Of a DNA stretch of 5,110 nucleotides, positions 1 through 5,110 are shown piece by piece. The first letter of the stretch is position 1; each line of letters opens with the position of its first letter. The stretch spans positions 1 to 5,110 of the forward strand of contig SKZB01000349.1 of NCBI GenBank assembly GCA_007127615.1, in the 5' to 3' direction. The translations under genes and the position numbers were made by a program. The notes under the pieces were generated by a model, which had not been told where the DNA came from, ran no database searches, and saw nothing but the letters and a program-made list of their open reading frames with translations. This DNA comes from Phycisphaerales bacterium (lineage in GTDB: Bacteria > Planctomycetota > Phycisphaerae > Phycisphaerales > SM1A02).

Positions 1-273
1 CAGGTCGGGGCGCACGCTGAGAATCTGGCCGAGCTTGATGAACAGCGGACCGAGATCCTCCAGCGCCTTGCGGAGGCGCACTTCGATGGGGAGTCGTTCG
101 ATCTCCTCATTCGGCCCGGAGCGCGAGAAGAAGCGCCGGCCCTTCTGCAGCAGCCGATCGAGATTCAGCTCCTGAATGATGTTGTTGAAGCCGTATCCGA
201 TCAGGACGCCGAGAATTTCCCGGGCGCGGCGAATGTTGCGGATGGTGCGGCGGATCGCACTGGGAGATTTCAT
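1..273 (-). CDS. ABC1/UbiB-family atypical protein kinase-like protein, N-terminal fragment
   Basis: The first 91 codons of a gene that continues past the left edge; no stop is met. The translation starts MKSPSAIRRTIRN and ends in LGPLFIKLGQILSVRPDL (residues 74-91). This carries the KxGQ signature (K80-L-G-Q83) and the S-x-RPDL continuation that define the ABC1/ADCK/UbiB family. Family members are atypical kinase/ATPase proteins linked to ubiquinone and other isoprenoid-lipid metabolism; bacterial ones are often membrane-associated. The N-terminal 70 residues are basic and helical, as usual before KxGQ. The ATP-binding core and catalytic residues lie outside the window, so activity cannot be judged. 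The start is the only ATG between the upstream in-frame stop and the conserved region. No good Shine-Dalgarno is visible. The upstream bactofilin-like gene ends 15 bp before, in the same frame, which suggests translational coupling. Family assignment is firm; the substrate and the ubiB symbol are not. Confidence 0.88.
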   Translation of the reverse strand, partial: MKSPSAIRRTIRNIRRAREILGVLIGYGFNNIIQELNLDRLLQKGRRFFSRSGPNEEIERLPIEVRLRKALEDLGPLFIKLGQILSVRPDL

Positions 274-288
274 AGGATCGGTAATGTA

Positions 289-867
289 TCAGGACCGGCG
301 CGATGACCCGGTCGGCGGCTCGCCCACCGGCAGGGTGAGGACCGGTCGCTCGCCGGGCGGAATGAGCATCTTGGCGTCCGGCGCGCTCGGTCGCACCACC
401 GTGTCGCTCCGATTGATCCGCGATGCGGTTGATTCACGCGGCGGGATCGGGCCGAGCACCAGCTCGCCCTCGAACCGCGCGCCGGGCAGGATGCGCACCG
501 CTTCGGCGTGCAGATGGCCGGTGACGATCGACCGCGGGTCGAGCTGCGCCAGTCCACGCACTTCGACCGTTCCGGCAAGGCGGCCCTGCACGATCAACTC
601 GCCGCAGTCGATCGTGCCGCGTAGCGAGCCCTTGCGGTTGATGTGCACCACGCCCATCGTGCTGATGTTCTCCGAGATGCTGCGGGCGATGAGACAATCG
701 CGGAACTCGATGCGATTGGCGCAGTGGGGGCACTTGAGCGTGAGCGCTTTGCGCGACGCCTCGAACGCGCCCTCACAGTAAGGGCAGCGCAGCGGTCGAC
801 TGGGAAAGACGGGGTTCAGCCGTGTTTCCCGGTTCGGACGTGAGAGCAGACCTCGCAGCATCGCCAT
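289..867 (-). CDS. Zinc-ribbon bactofilin (polymer-forming cytoskeletal-type protein)
   Basis: 192 aa. Residues 28-49 hold two Cys pairs, CPYC (C28, C31) and CPHC (C46, C49), 14 residues apart: a classical zinc-ribbon geometry. Residues about 64-139 form a short bactofilin-like beta-helix with the regular Gly/hydrophobic rungs of the family (SLRGTIDCG, VQGRLAGTVEV, VTGHLHAEAV, FEGELVLG). Bactofilins polymerise without nucleotide into filaments that often lie on the inner membrane and scaffold envelope enzymes. This core has fewer rungs than usual, so it may cap or decorate filaments rather than form them alone. The C-terminal 50 residues are Pro/Arg-rich and probably disordered. The ATG at 867 is chosen because a GAGGA Shine-Dalgarno (877-881) sits 9 bp upstream; a second ATG two codons later is also possible. 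It lies 77 bp after the larger bactofilin and just before the UbiB-like gene. The fold call is solid; zinc binding is inferred from the cysteines. Confidence 0.85.
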   Translation of the reverse strand: MAMLRGLLSRPNRETRLNPVFPSRPLRCPYCEGAFEASRKALTLKCPHCANRIEFRDCLIARSISENISTMGVVHINRKGSLRGTIDCGELIVQGRLAGTVEVRGLAQLDPRSIVTGHLHAEAVRILPGARFEGELVLGPIPPRESTASRINRSDTVVRPSAPDAKMLIPPGERPVLTLPVGEPPTGSSRRS

Positions 868-944
868 GGGCGGGAATCCTCAGCATCTTCTCCCGACCAC
901 CCCCCGGGGTGTACGCCCTTCTCGTGCCACAGCGCCGGGACGGC

Positions 945-1550
945 TTACGCCTTGGCGCCGTTACTGCGGGAAAGCATTTCGCTGCGCCGGCGGAGCAGAC
1001 CGCTGACCGGACGCGATGACGGCTGGGGGGCCGTTTCAATCTCCGCAGCTTCCTCACCCGCGTCATCGTGGCCGCGATCGTCCGCCTCCGCGGGGGCGGC
1101 GGCGCGGGTCGCGCTGATGGAACGATTTTCGGCGGCCTGGCGCGTCTCCGGCAGATCATCGAGCGCTTCGGGACCAATGTAGACCTCGCCGCGATAGATC
1201 GCGCCCTCGCTGATGGCAATGACCTTCGCGCGAAGGTTGCCGACAAGCGTGGCGGAAGAGTCGATTTCGATCTTGCCGCAGGCGATGTTGCCTTCGATGT
1301 GGCCGCTCATTTCGAGAACATCGTCGCAGCGGACATCACCCTGGATGCGGCCGAGGATGGACATGCTGCCCGCCTGAACGTTGCCGCGAACATTGCCGTC
1401 CTCGCCGATTTCAATGCGGCCGGAGGCCTCGACGTCACCTTCGATGGTGCCGAGAATGACCGCATCGCCGTCGATGCTGATATCGCCTCGAATCTGGCAG
1501 GCGGGGCCGAATACCGTCGGCTGGGCGGCCGTGTCAGTGTGCTGGGTCAT
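945..1550 (-). CDS. Bactofilin (polymer-forming cytoskeletal protein)
   Basis: 201 aa with the start at 1550 (MTQHTDTAAQPTVFGP). Residues about 13-126 are a full bactofilin domain: about seven beta-helix rungs with Gly recurring roughly every 16-18 residues (G22, G38, G56, G71, G87, G104, G121) in motifs such as IRGDISIDG, GTIEGDVEASG, GRIQGDVRC, SGHIEGNIACG and YRGEVYIG. Residues 127-201 are a charged, Ala/Glu-rich and then Arg/Ser-rich tail, probably disordered. The short N-terminal extension plus core plus flexible tail is the usual bactofilin plan. The frame stays open upstream to 1748, but that stretch is Arg-rich without family similarity. The 1550 ATG follows GGAG (1561-1564, 10 bp away) and a nearer AGG. 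The next gene downstream is the zinc-ribbon bactofilin, 77 bp away with no terminator between, so the two are probably co-transcribed. A cytoplasmic filament scaffold role follows from the family; its client is unknown. Confidence 0.92.
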   Translation of the reverse strand: MTQHTDTAAQPTVFGPACQIRGDISIDGDAVILGTIEGDVEASGRIEIGEDGNVRGNVQAGSMSILGRIQGDVRCDDVLEMSGHIEGNIACGKIEIDSSATLVGNLRAKVIAISEGAIYRGEVYIGPEALDDLPETRQAAENRSISATRAAAPAEADDRGHDDAGEEAAEIETAPQPSSRPVSGLLRRRSEMLSRSNGAKA

Positions 1551-1838
1551 CAGACCTGATCTCCGTTCCTTGGAATGCAGGGTAGGACATCCATGTCGCC
1601 ACCGGGACTCGGCTCCGCCGGTCCGCGTTCTGATAATCTCGGCCCGGATCATGGTGATGCATGAAGAATGACCCAAAAAACGATCGCGACGTGATACCCG
1701 GACAAACGCCGCACGACCTCCCCGCGTCCCGTCCGAAAGAGCGGCCACGCTGCGACCCGGCGACCGCGTCCCGGAGACGCATGATCCAATTGCCGGTTGA
1801 CCGCGCGCGACGGGCGCACGAATCAGAAGCAGAATCCG
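1551..1838. other. Intergenic region between pyrH and the bactofilin genes, no gene recognised
   Basis: 288 bp separate the pyrH stop from the bactofilin start. Short open frames here are Arg-rich and do not resemble known proteins. On the - strand a T6 run lies at 1675-1680, but no convincing GC stem precedes it, so an intrinsic terminator is not supported. No sigma70-like -35/-10 pair with good matches was found by eye, although the size leaves room for a promoter or leader for the bactofilin genes. Only the bactofilin Shine-Dalgarno (GGAG, 1561-1564) can be assigned. Confidence 0.5.
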
Positions 1839-2597
1839 TCAATTCGTGACCAGCGTCCCCACGCTTTCGCCGGTGACGACGCGGCGGATGTTGCCTTTCT
1901 TCTTGAAGTCGAACACGATCACGGGCAGGTTGCGCTCCATGCACATCGACAGTGCGGTCAGGTCCATCACGCCGAGCTGCTTTTTCACCGCTTCGGCGAA
2001 GGTGAGCCGATCGTACCGCGTCGCGCTGGCATCCCTTTTCGGATCGGCGGAATACACGCCGTCGACTTTGGTCGCTTTGAGAACGATATCGGCGTTCAAC
2101 TCCGCACCGCGCAGCGCGGCGCAGGTGTCGGTCGTGAAGAACGGGTTGCCGGTACCGGCGGCGAGGATGAGGACCCGACCCTTCTCGAAGTGGCGCAGGG
2201 CGCGGGCGCGGATGAAGGGTTCCGCCACGGCGGGAATGTCAATCGCGCTCATGAGCCGCGCGGGCTGGCCGAGGTTTTCGATCGCTTCGCGCAGCGCAAC
2301 GCCGTTGATGACGGTGCCGAGCATGCCCATGTAGTCGGCGTTGGACTGGGCGATCGTGCCGGTCTCGGCGAGCTGGCCGCCGCGAATGATGTTGCCGCCG
2401 CCGACGACGATGGCGATCTGGGGGCGGCCGGATGCGTCGGGGGTGTCCGCATCGCCACTTCGCACGGCATCGACAATTTCCTGCGCGATATGGCCGAGTT
2501 CATCGGGATCGATCCCGAATTCGCCGGGCTTGCTGAAGCTCTCACCGCTGATTTTGAGAATGATCCGACGGTACGGCTGGTGTGGGGCGTCCGGCAT
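1839..2597 (-). CDS. pyrH: UMP kinase (uridylate kinase)
   Basis: 252 aa. PyrH phosphorylates UMP to UDP with ATP in the cytoplasm, an essential pyrimidine-nucleotide step; bacterial enzymes are hexamers of the amino-acid-kinase fold, usually GTP-activated and UTP-inhibited. Visible motifs in order: RRIILKISGESF (10-21, K15 and the SGE loop), the glycine-rich VVGGGNIIRG (64-73), ADYMGMLGTVINGVAL (87-102, D88 matching the UMP-binding Asp), GTGNPFFTTDTCAALRG (148-164), KATKVDGVYSADP (174-186) and the end GTLVTN. All key residues expected of the family are present, so it should be active. It is about 10 residues longer than the E. coli enzyme, explained by a polar loop at 47-60 before the second strand. 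The start has GGAGGA (2609-2614) 11 bp upstream and a plausible promoter just behind that. Usual neighbours rpsB, tsf and frr are absent on both sides within the window. Confidence 0.98.
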   Translation of the reverse strand: MPDAPHQPYRRIILKISGESFSKPGEFGIDPDELGHIAQEIVDAVRSGDADTPDASGRPQIAIVVGGGNIIRGGQLAETGTIAQSNADYMGMLGTVINGVALREAIENLGQPARLMSAIDIPAVAEPFIRARALRHFEKGRVLILAAGTGNPFFTTDTCAALRGAELNADIVLKATKVDGVYSADPKRDASATRYDRLTFAEAVKKQLGVMDLTALSMCMERNLPVIVFDFKKKGNIRRVVTGESVGTLVTN

Positions 2598-2627
2598 GAT
2601 TGAGCGATTCCTCCGATGACTGGCGTC

Positions 2628-2656
2628 ATTGGACTGTCCGCTGCGCGATCGGTCAA
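2628..2656 (-). promoter_or_regulatory. Putative sigma70-type promoter for pyrH
   Basis: Read on the - strand, TTGACC (2656-2651, five of six to the -35 consensus) is followed after exactly 17 bp by TCCAAT (2633-2628, four of six to the -10). Initiation would fall near 2621, giving a leader of about 25 nt that contains the GGAGGA ribosome-binding site. Spacing and position support it; the -10 match is only moderate. Confidence 0.42.
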
Positions 2657-2724
2657 GGGCGGTCGCCGCGTCAATCCGCGCCTCATCGCCCGCGCCCGCC
2701 GGTTCGACCGTTGCTCAGAACCGA

Positions 2725-2730
2725 TATACT
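2725..2730 (+). promoter_or_regulatory. Putative -10 element for the VWA operon
   Basis: TATACT matches five of six bases of the -10 consensus and stands out as an AT-rich island in GC-rich DNA. No good -35 is seen 16-18 bp upstream (TTCGAC at 2703-2708 is poor), so activation by a regulator or an alternative sigma factor is possible. Initiation near 2737 would leave a leader of about 41 nt before the ATG at 2778, which argues for that start over the in-frame ATG at 2616. Confidence 0.35.
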
Positions 2731-2777
2731 GCCCGGCGCGAGTGCGGAACTTCCCGGCCGCGGAGACGTATCATTTC

Positions 2778-3773
2778 ATGGTGTCACCGACCCCGCCGAC
2801 AACTTCGCCGAAGCTGGACGAGCTGCGCAGGCAGGTGCAGTCGTTGCGGCAGACGGTGCATCGGTTGAGCGTGGAGCGGGAGATGCGGTCGCGGCGGCGC
2901 CGGCGTCGCCTGCTGGCGGTCGGACTCGCGGTCTCACTCGTGCTTCATTTTGCGCTGCTGCTGTACTTCGCGATGATCTCCCGCGCGGGTGACGGTCCGG
3001 GCGGGCCGGCTGCGGATGAGTATCAGTTTGCGCTGGTTTTCGATGAGCCGCTGACCACGGCGGAGACGAGCGGGCTGGACGAACTCGATCTCGATCCCAG
3101 CGAGGAGTTGCTCTCGGAATTGACCGACGCGAGCGACGATGCGCTGGCCGATGCGCCGGCCGCGGCGGATCTTGCCGCCGAGGGCGTGGGGGCGATCGAA
3201 ACGCTCGGCGGCGCCGGCGACGGCGGGACGGACGGGACGCTGGCCGGCGGGGCGGGGACGAGCTATTTCGGCATCGAAGCGGAAGGCAGCCGTTTTCTCT
3301 ACATCGTCGATCGCTCGGGATCGATGATGTTCGGTGAGCGGATGGAGATCGCCATGCGCGAACTGCGTGAGTCGATCGAGTCGCTGCCCGACTACACCTC
3401 GTTCCGGGTGATCTTCTTTTCATCGGACCTGCTCGAGCCGGACTTCCAGCGCGGCTGGACGCGGGCGACGGGCGCGAACATTCGGCGGTATCTCAATTGG
3501 CTCGATCGCGTCGATCCGGGGGGCGGAACGAATCCCCGGCCGGCGTTTCTTCTGGCCTTCGAGATGCGGCCGCGGCCGGATGTGATTTTTTTCATGACCG
3601 ACGGCATCATTCCCGATCTCAGCGCGGAGGAAATCAGCGGCATCAATCAGCGCGGAGATCGCGTGGTGATTCACACGATTGCCTTCGGCGATCAGGGCAG
3701 TGAACAACTGCTGCGGCAGATCGCGCGCGATTCCCGCGGGCAGTACCGGTACGTTTCCGATGGAGGACGGTGA
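2778..3773 (+). CDS. Membrane-anchored von Willebrand factor A (VWA) domain protein
   Basis: 331 aa from the ATG at 2778. In order: a short Pro/Thr segment; a probable coiled coil (12-35, leucine-spaced KLDELRRQVQSLRQ); a basic block RSRRRRRR (37-44); one transmembrane helix (45-67, SLVLHFALLLYF); a very acidic linker (89-135); a Gly-rich hinge (136-160); and a C-terminal VWA domain (about 172-327). The metal-ion-dependent adhesion site is complete: DRSGSM (D178, S180, S182), T251 in GGGTNP and D275 in MTDG. The basic block predicts N-in, with the VWA domain in the periplasm. VWA domains of this type bind proteins through a divalent cation. The frame is open back to 2616, but that extension is Arg-rich, overlaps the likely promoter and lacks family character; GGAG (2762-2765) lies 12 bp before the chosen ATG. 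It ends 1 bp before the next gene. The partner is unknown. The TM helix has a TonB-like Ser-x3-His (S53, H57). Confidence 0.9.
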   Translation: MVSPTPPTTSPKLDELRRQVQSLRQTVHRLSVEREMRSRRRRRRLLAVGLAVSLVLHFALLLYFAMISRAGDGPGGPAADEYQFALVFDEPLTTAETSGLDELDLDPSEELLSELTDASDDALADAPAAADLAAEGVGAIETLGGAGDGGTDGTLAGGAGTSYFGIEAEGSRFLYIVDRSGSMMFGERMEIAMRELRESIESLPDYTSFRVIFFSSDLLEPDFQRGWTRATGANIRRYLNWLDRVDPGGGTNPRPAFLLAFEMRPRPDVIFFMTDGIIPDLSAEEISGINQRGDRVVIHTIAFGDQGSEQLLRQIARDSRGQYRYVSDGGR

Positions 3774-3774
3774 G

Positions 3775-4962
3775 ATGACGGCCACCTGCCGAGCCATCCT
3801 CGTATCAGGATTTGCGATCATGCTGCTGATCTTCATATCAGGGGCGATGGCAGAAACATTGGTTCCTCACGCTGAACCCGGCGCGATCGGCCTGGGGGCG
3901 GAGCCGGACCGGGTTGAGCGCCGGTTCGGCCTGCCGCCGTTGAAGGGGCGGATCATGCGGGTCGATGAAGCGGGGCTCGTGATCCGGGAAACCGGCGGCG
4001 CGAGCACGGCCGTGTCCTGGGACCGGGTGCGTGCGGTGCGGCAGGAGCGCCATGAACGCCAGGACCCGCGACTCGAAGGGTGGCTGAGGCAGGGCGAGCG
4101 CATGTGGCGGGCGCGAACGCGCCTGGAGCGCGGCGATGTGGTTCTGGCGGAGCCGCTGTTCCGTGAACTCTTCGGGGACACGCGCGGCCGGTCCCATGCC
4201 GGGGCGCGCCTGGTTGCGGAAGGGCTGCTGCGCTGCCGATTGACGCGTGGGGATCAGGCCGGTGCGGTCCTCCCCGCGCTGGAGGTCATCCGGCTCCATC
4301 GGGCGGGAATCGAATCCGATGCGTATCGCACCCTGCCCGCCGTTCTGGATGAGAAGCACGAACTGGTGCCCGCGCTGCCGCCGGCCTGGCAACCGGCGGC
4401 GGGGGATCTGGCGCTGGTCAGCGCACTGGAGCAGTACGATGCGCAGGGCGATGCGGTGGTCGCGCAACTGGCCTTCCGGTATCGTCAGATCGCCGCACGG
4501 CAGGCGGGACACGACATTGTTGCGCCGCGCGCCCACCCGAACGCGGCGGAGACGGACCGGCATGCGGGTCTGCAGCTCGTCCGGTTGCTCATCGATGCGC
4601 ATGATGATGATGCGGAGCGGCGCGAAGAATCGAGGCGGCGCATGAGAGAGCGGATGGAGGAGGCGGACGACTGGGTCGAAGCGTGGCTGCTCTTTCATAT
4701 GGGAGGCAGTCTGCTCGGTGAGGACGGCGTCTGCCGGAAGCAGCGGGGTCTGGTGTACCTGATGCATCTGCCCGCGCGTTTTTCGGGCCTGCAGCCGTAC
4801 CTGGCCGGCCTCGCCTTGGATCGTGCGCGCGAAGGCGCGGAGCAACTGAACATGACCGAGCTTGCCGATCGATTGCGAACCGAACTCGAAAGAAACTGGT
4901 CGAACCACCCGATTCGCCGTACGGATGAACGAGGACGAACGCGAATCGGGAGCGTGAGATGA
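3775..4962 (+). CDS. Secreted protein of unknown function with TPR-like helices
   Basis: 395 aa; I do not recognise the family. Residues 1-26 are a Sec signal peptide: a short N-region with Arg6, a hydrophobic core (LVSGFAIMLLIFISG) and an AMA|E signal-peptidase I site after A26. Residues about 56-88 look like a small beta-barrel or SH3-like unit (LKGRIMRVDEAGLVIRE, then VSWDRVRAV). From about 100 onward it is helical; 103-175 has the alternating small/large pattern of TPR repeats (WRARTRLERGD, AEPLFRELF, RLVAEGLLRCRLTRGD). Residues 274-305 are highly charged (DAHDDDAERREES, then RRRMRERMEEADDW). The start is chosen because a GGAGG (3762-3766) lies 8 bp before it and the signal peptide begins exactly there; an earlier in-frame ATG at 3679 would bury the signal. 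It starts 1 bp after the VWA stop and overlaps the next gene by ATGA, so it probably acts in the same envelope complex, perhaps as a periplasmic scaffold. Confidence 0.85.
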   Translation: MTATCRAILVSGFAIMLLIFISGAMAETLVPHAEPGAIGLGAEPDRVERRFGLPPLKGRIMRVDEAGLVIRETGGASTAVSWDRVRAVRQERHERQDPRLEGWLRQGERMWRARTRLERGDVVLAEPLFRELFGDTRGRSHAGARLVAEGLLRCRLTRGDQAGAVLPALEVIRLHRAGIESDAYRTLPAVLDEKHELVPALPPAWQPAAGDLALVSALEQYDAQGDAVVAQLAFRYRQIAARQAGHDIVAPRAHPNAAETDRHAGLQLVRLLIDAHDDDAERREESRRRMRERMEEADDWVEAWLLFHMGGSLLGEDGVCRKQRGLVYLMHLPARFSGLQPYLAGLALDRAREGAEQLNMTELADRLRTELERNWSNHPIRRTDERGRTRIGSVR

Positions 4963-5110
4963 AGGAAGCGGCCGCCGAAACCGGCCGGGACTCCACCAAA
5001 GAGCTGGTGGCGCGGGTCGGTCGTTCGAGCCGCCTGGGCGAACGTTCGCGCGGCGTTCTGGACGCCGGTGCCGTCTCATGCGCGCTGATCCTGACGGCTT
5101 TTGCGGATTC
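4959..5110 (+). CDS. Unidentified protein, N-terminal fragment
   Basis: Fifty codons (MKEAAAETGRDSTKEL onward) open to the right edge. The ATG overlaps the preceding stop as ATGA and has GGGAG (4948-4952) 6 bp upstream, strong signs of a real, translationally coupled start. Residues 1-31 are polar and mixed-charge, with several Arg (LVARVGRSSRLGERSRG); residues 33-49 (VLDAGAVSCALILTAFA) are hydrophobic and could begin a membrane helix with the basic part in the cytoplasm, or simply be a buried helix. Too little is present to name a family. Its place after a membrane VWA protein and a secreted repeat protein suggests another envelope component. Confidence 0.65.
   Translation, partial: MKEAAAETGRDSTKELVARVGRSSRLGERSRGVLDAGAVSCALILTAFAD

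Noticed and set aside
176..781. A 201-codon + strand frame opposite the zinc-ribbon bactofilin and UbiB-like gene
   Set aside because: Low-complexity Arg/Ser-rich translation, spanning two real genes on the other strand.
898..911. Short inverted repeat CACCCC/GGGGTG between the bactofilin genes
   Set aside because: The loop would be only two bases and no T-run follows, so neither a terminator nor an operator can be supported.
1068..1559. A 163-codon + strand frame opposite the bactofilin
   Set aside because: It shows repeat-like periodicity only because the antisense of a bactofilin repeat is also periodic; the - strand frame has the real family motifs.
1675..1680. T6 run on the - strand as a pyrH intrinsic terminator
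   Set aside because: No stable GC stem directly upstream could be drawn.
1797..2603. A 268-codon open frame on the + strand opposite pyrH
   Set aside because: It mirrors an unmistakable UMP kinase gene; its Gly/Ala/His/Asp-rich composition is the complement of pyrH codons.
2616..2777. A 54-residue N-terminal extension of the VWA protein
   Set aside because: It would cover the TATACT element and the pyrH promoter, is Arg-rich and has no domain character; the ATG at 2778 fits a short cytoplasmic tail before the anchor.
4600..4611. Triplet run ATGATGATGATG-like tract as a microsatellite
   Set aside because: Only three GAT codons in a coding Asp run; too short for a meaningful repeat.
3838..5079. 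A 413-codon open frame on the - strand opposite the secreted protein gene
   Set aside because: It is wholly antisense to a gene with a signal peptide, good ribosome-binding site and operon spacing. Its translation is Arg/Pro/Gln-rich without a domain, as expected for a mirror frame in GC-rich DNA.

Overview
The window is a GC-rich bacterial chromosomal segment, densely coded, with codons that mostly end in G or C. Two bactofilin genes, a MIDAS-type von Willebrand A (VWA) protein with a single membrane anchor, and a secreted helical-repeat protein of unknown function would fit a planctomycete-like (PVC) or other Gram-negative bacterium. This is an inference from gene style only; no rRNA or other phylogenetic marker is present, and PyrH is too conserved to place by eye.

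Layout. There are two divergent transcription units around a 180-bp intergenic region (2598-2777). Leftward (- strand), starting at 2597: pyrH (UMP kinase), then a 288-bp gap, then a canonical bactofilin (945-1550), then a second short bactofilin with an N-terminal four-cysteine zinc ribbon (289-867), and finally the first 91 codons of an ABC1/UbiB-family atypical kinase that runs off the left edge. Rightward (+ strand), starting at 2778: a membrane-anchored VWA protein, a secreted protein with a small beta domain and TPR-like helices, and the first 50 codons of a third gene that runs off the right edge. The three rightward genes are separated by 1 bp and by an ATGA overlap, so they are almost certainly one translationally coupled operon.

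How the genes may work together. The bactofilin pair probably builds or decorates a membrane-associated polymer, with the zinc-ribbon member as a specialised subunit or adaptor. The UbiB-like kinase is read in the same frame, directly after it. The rightward operon looks like an envelope module: the VWA protein has a TonB-like Ser-x3-His motif in its single transmembrane helix, suggesting possible coupling to an ExbB/TolQ-type motor, and its partner is exported by a clear signal peptide. PyrH is the only confidently assigned metabolic enzyme. It is not in the frequent rpsB-tsf-pyrH-frr arrangement and seems to have its own promoter. No RNA genes, CRISPR, insertion sequences or convincing intrinsic terminators were seen.
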